64,000 nucleotides of DNA from NCBI GenBank assembly GCA_031178065.1, contig JAPSJS010000001.1, positions 1-64,000 on the forward strand. The letters are read 5' to 3'. This DNA is from Altererythrobacter sp. Lineage in GTDB: Bacteria > Pseudomonadota > Alphaproteobacteria > Sphingomonadales > Sphingomonadaceae. The notes under the pieces were generated by a model. It did no database searches. It saw only the letters and a program-made list of their open reading frames with translations, and was not told the origin of the DNA. Shown one piece after another: positions 61,430-64,000 of this stretch; the first letter of the stretch is position 1, and every line of letters begins with the position of its first letter. Made by a program: the position numbers and the translations under genes.

Positions 61430-62410
61430 CTAACTGGCAGCGACGCGATCGGCGGCGCTGGCGACGATATCGAGCAGCCGGTTGAAGCGCTGATGCTCCG
61501 GCGTTCCGCGCACGACGATCTTGTCGGAGATCGACTTGTCGGCCTTCATCGCGTCGAGTTCCTTCTGCGCCTCCTCGGGTTTCATCCCGAAGCTCTTGCG
61601 GTCGCCCTCGATCAGCGTGTCTTCGTTGTAATTTTCCCCGGCCTTCGCCAGCATGTCGAGCATCTTCGCCGGGCCAAGCGCCGCGCGCAGGTTCGCCAGG
61701 TCGGGCTTCGTCAACCCGAGGGCCTTCGCCGCCGCGTTGACGCTCGCCATCTTCGCCTCGCGATCCGCGCCCCACGATTGCACGTGCGCGTTCGCCTGTT
61801 TGGTCAACTCGGCGACCTGCGCGTCATGCTCCTCGAGCTGGGCCTTGATCTCGCCCTCGAGCAGCTGCTCGAGCGCCGCTTTCGGCACGCCGATCTTGTG
61901 CGCGGCCACGGTGATCCGCTCGGTCATCGCCGTGTTGAGTTCGATCGGGTTGCCGGCCGCATCCTTGAACTCCGGGACGGCATAGTCGGTCGGCTTCTCG
62001 GGCACGCCGATCGCCTTCCGGTATTCGGCAACCTCCGCCTCGCTGGCACCTTCTCCGGGGATCTTAATCCGGCCGCTATCGTGCAGCCCCTTCTCCGCAG
62101 ATCGGTAGGCCTTCACCAGGCCGTCGAGATCCTTGAACCCCTTCGCCTTGACGTAATCGAGGTTCGATGCCGTCTCACCCTCGCCGGTTTCCTGTGAGAG
62201 CGCGCTGTAGAAATCGGGATCTGCTCCGCCACCGCCAGCGCCGGCATCACCGCCTTCGCCGCCTGCACCGTCGCCACCCGCACCAGCATCGCCGCCCTCG
62301 CCGCCGCCGGCGCCGGCGTCACCGCCGCCACCACCGCCGAGGATATCGTCGACCGTGCCGGCCTCGCCGCCATTGCCACCTTCGCCTGCGCCACCACCAT
62401 TAAAGTCCAT
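61430..62410 (-). CDS. Scaffolding protein
   Basis: 326 aa. Residues 1-65 are a Gly/Ala/Asp low-complexity tail, then helices (LVKAYRSAEKGLHDSGRIKIPGEGASEAEVAEYRKAIGVPEKPTDY) and a coiled segment (ALEQLLEGEIKAQLEEHDAQVAELTKQA). The GVPEKPTDY block and position before the capsid gene are typical of podovirus scaffolds, which shape the prohead and then leave. Confidence 0.82.
   Translation of the reverse strand: MDFNGGGAGEGGNGGEAGTVDDILGGGGGGDAGAGGGEGGDAGAGGDGAGGEGGDAGAGGGGADPDFYSALSQETGEGETASNLDYVKAKGFKDLDGLVKAYRSAEKGLHDSGRIKIPGEGASEAEVAEYRKAIGVPEKPTDYAVPEFKDAAGNPIELNTAMTERITVAAHKIGVPKAALEQLLEGEIKAQLEEHDAQVAELTKQANAHVQSWGADREAKMASVNAAAKALGLTKPDLANLRAALGPAKMLDMLAKAGENYNEDTLIEGDRKSFGMKPEEAQKELDAMKADKSISDKIVVRGTPEHQRFNRLLDIVASAADRVAAS
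62220..62395. repeat. Imperfect GGN/GCN repeats encoding the scaffold Gly tail
   Basis: Low-complexity DNA made of short units coding GGGGGDAGAG-like peptides, partly duplicated (GGDAGAGG appears three times). Prone to length change by slippage. Confidence 0.7.
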
Positions 62411-62762
62411 CGTCGAGCTCCATCAGTTTTTGGACGCTGCCTTCGTCCAGGTTGAGGTAGTTGAAAATCATCTGCACCACGGCCCGCTTGCCCTCGCGGA
62501 AGGCCGTCAGCTGCGGATCGGGATCGAAGTTGGTCGCGCGGTTGTATCCCGCCTCGCGCCGCAGCTCGGCGAGCAAGATCTCGCCCGCACGGTGCGGCCG
62601 ACCATCGGGGCCGAGGAACAGCCACCGCAGGATCGCACCGACCAGCCACCGGCGCGCGATCGCCACCGCGAAGCGCTCCGGAACGGCCATGAACAGAGCC
62701 TTCACTTCGCGGCTGACCTTGATCGCGCGCCAGCGCAGCCGGTTCGCTTCGGTGACGGCCAT
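62400..62762 (-). CDS. Bbp19-like phage protein
   Basis: 120 aa with the Bbp19 pattern FLGPDGRPHRAGEILLAELRREAGYN near the middle, followed by AVVQMIFNYLNLDEGSV. Bbp19-type proteins occur between portal and scaffold in BPP-1-like phages; role unknown. ATG 62762 overlaps the preceding stop (TGATG); it overlaps the scaffold start by 11 bp. Confidence 0.7.
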   Translation of the reverse strand: MAVTEANRLRWRAIKVSREVKALFMAVPERFAVAIARRWLVGAILRWLFLGPDGRPHRAGEILLAELRREAGYNRATNFDPDPQLTAFREGKRAVVQMIFNYLNLDEGSVQKLMELDDGL

Positions 62763-63070
62763 CACGCAGGCTCCCGGGACATGTCGACAAAGCCTTCGGA
62801 GACCAGAGCCGCACGGGCGAGCTCGACGTCGCGATCAGACAACCCCGACGGCCAAGTGTCGCGCACAGCGACGTAAAGTTCGCCGCTATCCGTTCCCCGC
62901 TGTCGCTCAATCCGACCAGCAAATTCCCCCAGCGGATGATCCACGGCGAACAGACGGCGCAGACAACTAGCCGCGGACTTCCGCTTGCTCGGCGGCACGA
63001 CGAAGCCAACGAAGCTCCCAGTTGCGCCGCGAAATTCGGGCAAAGGCCCCATGAACATGCGAAACTGCAT
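62762..63070 (-). CDS. Phage hypothetical protein after portal (102 aa)
   Basis: Starts MQFRMFMGPLPEFRGATGSFVGFVVPPSKRKSA, with WPSGLSDRDVELARAALVSEGFVDM at the C-terminus. ATG 63070 overlaps the portal stop (ATGA). The track start at 63403 is an over-extension into the portal gene. No family recognised. Confidence 0.6.
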   Translation of the reverse strand: MQFRMFMGPLPEFRGATGSFVGFVVPPSKRKSAASCLRRLFAVDHPLGEFAGRIERQRGTDSGELYVAVRDTWPSGLSDRDVELARAALVSEGFVDMSREPA

Positions 63071-64000
63071 CACGCCGCCTCCGCGTAGCTGCCCGCCTGG
63101 GCGATATCCTTGACCGCGCCGGCCGACTTCTCGAGCAGCTCGGCGTTGATCGCCGCCGCTTCCTGCTCGGCCCGCTCGGCCTGCTCCTGCGCGATCTGTT
63201 CCTTGCTCAAGACGTACGCCGGGTTGACGCCGATTTCGGCGGCGCCCCCGCGCAGCATCTCGCCGACGTCGACGATCCGCCCCGCCGACGTCTGCTCGAG
63301 CGCGGTCACCTGCGTTGCGTACTCGACGAAGCGCATCGACTTCGCCGTGCTCTCGGCGCGCGCCATCATCGCCAGCGGGTTTTCGTAGTCGATGACCGGC
63401 CACGCCCCGGCCTCACGCACTTCCGGCGGGAAGGGATCGATCTGGCCCTCGCGCAATGCGAGGTCGAGATCCCGCTGGGTCATCGGATCCTGTTTCTCGG
63501 TCGCGTAGCGGCTCGCATAGGGGCGGACGAGCACGCCCTGCTTTGCCATGACCTCGAGCACTTCCGTCGTCGTCATCCGTGAATTCGGATCGGTCAGGAT
63601 CTTGTAGAATTCCTCAAGGAAGGCGACGCGGATCGTGTTCTGTTCGTCCTGGATCATCTCCAGCGCGTAGGGGATGCCGTTCTCGCCGCCCGGCATGCGG
63701 TGGACCATCGGCCGCCCCATTTCGTCGACGAAGCCGGGATTCATGCCCCCGGGCTTGCTCGCGATCGAGGTCGCACCGCCATCGTTGAAGAACAGCAGCG
63801 CCGGGTCGACGGCCTTGTGCGCGGCGCGCAGCGTCGTGTGCTTCATCGCGTTGACGCCCTGAATGTTCGGCATCACCTTGAAGGCGGGCGATCGGCCGTA
63901 ATTCTCGCCGGCGCTGGTCGTGTGGCGGCTGACCGAGACGGGCATCGTGTGGAAGCCCTTGCGCCGCAGGTAGATCTTCTCATCGCACGCGAGATACCGG
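63070..64000 (-). CDS. Portal (head-to-tail connecting) protein, C-terminal part
   Basis: The last 310 or so residues of a podovirus portal; the frame stays open to the window edge (upstream of the track ATG at 63945 it reads YLACDEKIYLRRKGFHT). GENYGRSPAFKVMPNIQGVN is the signature of bacteriophage head-to-tail connecting proteins. A helical C-terminus (EQIAQEQAERAEQEAAAINAEL) follows. It forms the ring at the capsid vertex for DNA packaging and tail attachment. Confidence 0.88.
   Translation of the reverse strand, partial: RYLACDEKIYLRRKGFHTMPVSVSRHTTSAGENYGRSPAFKVMPNIQGVNAMKHTTLRAAHKAVDPALLFFNDGGATSIASKPGGMNPGFVDEMGRPMVHRMPGGENGIPYALEMIQDEQNTIRVAFLEEFYKILTDPNSRMTTTEVLEVMAKQGVLVRPYASRYATEKQDPMTQRDLDLALREGQIDPFPPEVREAGAWPVIDYENPLAMMARAESTAKSMRFVEYATQVTALEQTSAGRIVDVGEMLRGGAAEIGVNPAYVLSKEQIAQEQAERAEQEAAAINAELLEKSAGAVKDIAQAGSYAEAA

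Larger units (their letters stand above)
43393..64000 (-). mobile_element. Podovirus-type prophage, virion and lysis module (open at right edge)
   Basis: A leftward block of phage genes from portal to spanins, with almost every junction overlapping. Gene order portal, Bbp19, scaffold, capsid, adaptor, nozzle, gp13-like, internal virion proteins, fibre, lysis is that of short-tailed T7- and BPP-1-like phages. No integrase, repressor, polymerase or terminase is inside the window; those would lie to the right. The left border is placed at the spanin stop; no attachment repeat was found. Confidence 0.9.

Noticed and set aside
43393-64000. Diversity-generating retroelement, as in BPP-1-like phages
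   Set aside because: No reverse transcriptase, template repeat or variable repeat was found at the fibre gene within the window.

Overview
The window looks like a GC-rich alphaproteobacterial chromosome, most likely a sphingomonad (Sphingomonas/Erythrobacter type). The reasons are a TonB-dependent receptor of the Xanthomonas/Caulobacter kind paired with SLC45-like MFS sugar permeases, a hut operon using the HutF/HutG branch, a CnrYXH-like metal-sensing sigma module, and a GTTC-N7-GTTC SOS box of the alphaproteobacterial type. No identity search could be run, so genus is inference.

Layout, left to right. 1-3.6 kb: 3' part of ligD (NHEJ ligase/polymerase), a DUF2157 / GDYXXLXY membrane-protein pair and a DUF1289 protein. 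3.9-23.3 kb: an alpha-glucan (maltodextrin/starch) utilisation region. A leftward set (TonB receptor, MFS, zinc alcohol dehydrogenase, esterase) diverges from a rightward GH13 amylase + GH13 alpha-glucosidase pair; then come a LacI regulator, a GH97 glucosidase with a frameshifted esterase, and a leftward MFS / phytanoyl-CoA-dioxygenase-like / GH13 lipoprotein operon diverging from an AraC regulator. The receptor would import oligosaccharides, periplasmic amylases and GH97 would trim them, and the MFS permeases would carry the products inward. 23.3-30.3 kb: a CecR-like TetR repressor followed by a complete overlapping ybhGFSR-like ABC exporter and an outer-membrane factor, preceded by a perfect 38-bp palindrome. 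30.4-33.3 kb: copA-copB copper tolerance with a short Met-rich upstream ORF. 33.3-40.7 kb: a complete histidine degradation cluster (hutF-hutC leftward, hutI-hutH-hutG-hutU rightward). 40.7-42.0 kb: ECF sigma / heavy-metal sensor / small membrane protein in CnrYXH order. 42.2-43.3 kb: tRNA-Gly(CCC), a parS-like site, a zinc-ribbon protein, and an SOS-box-preceded SRAP gene whose apparent start codon is AUC.

43.4-64.0 kb: a leftward podovirus (T7/BPP-1-like) virion and lysis module, open at the right edge. In transcription order: portal (partial), Bbp19-type and other small proteins, scaffold, major capsid, tail adaptor and nozzle, a gp13-like protein, three internal-virion-type proteins, tail fibre, endolysin, holin and an overlapping spanin-like pair. 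No integrase or early region is visible, so whether this is an intact prophage cannot be judged. A 22-bp repeat family (three copies in gene orientation, one inverted) runs through the module and may be a phage-specific promoter.

The most original observations are the phage 22-mer family, the SOS-box SRAP gene with an AUC start, the 38-bp palindrome, the Met-rich leader overlapping copA, and the dioxygenase placed inside a maltodextrin operon.
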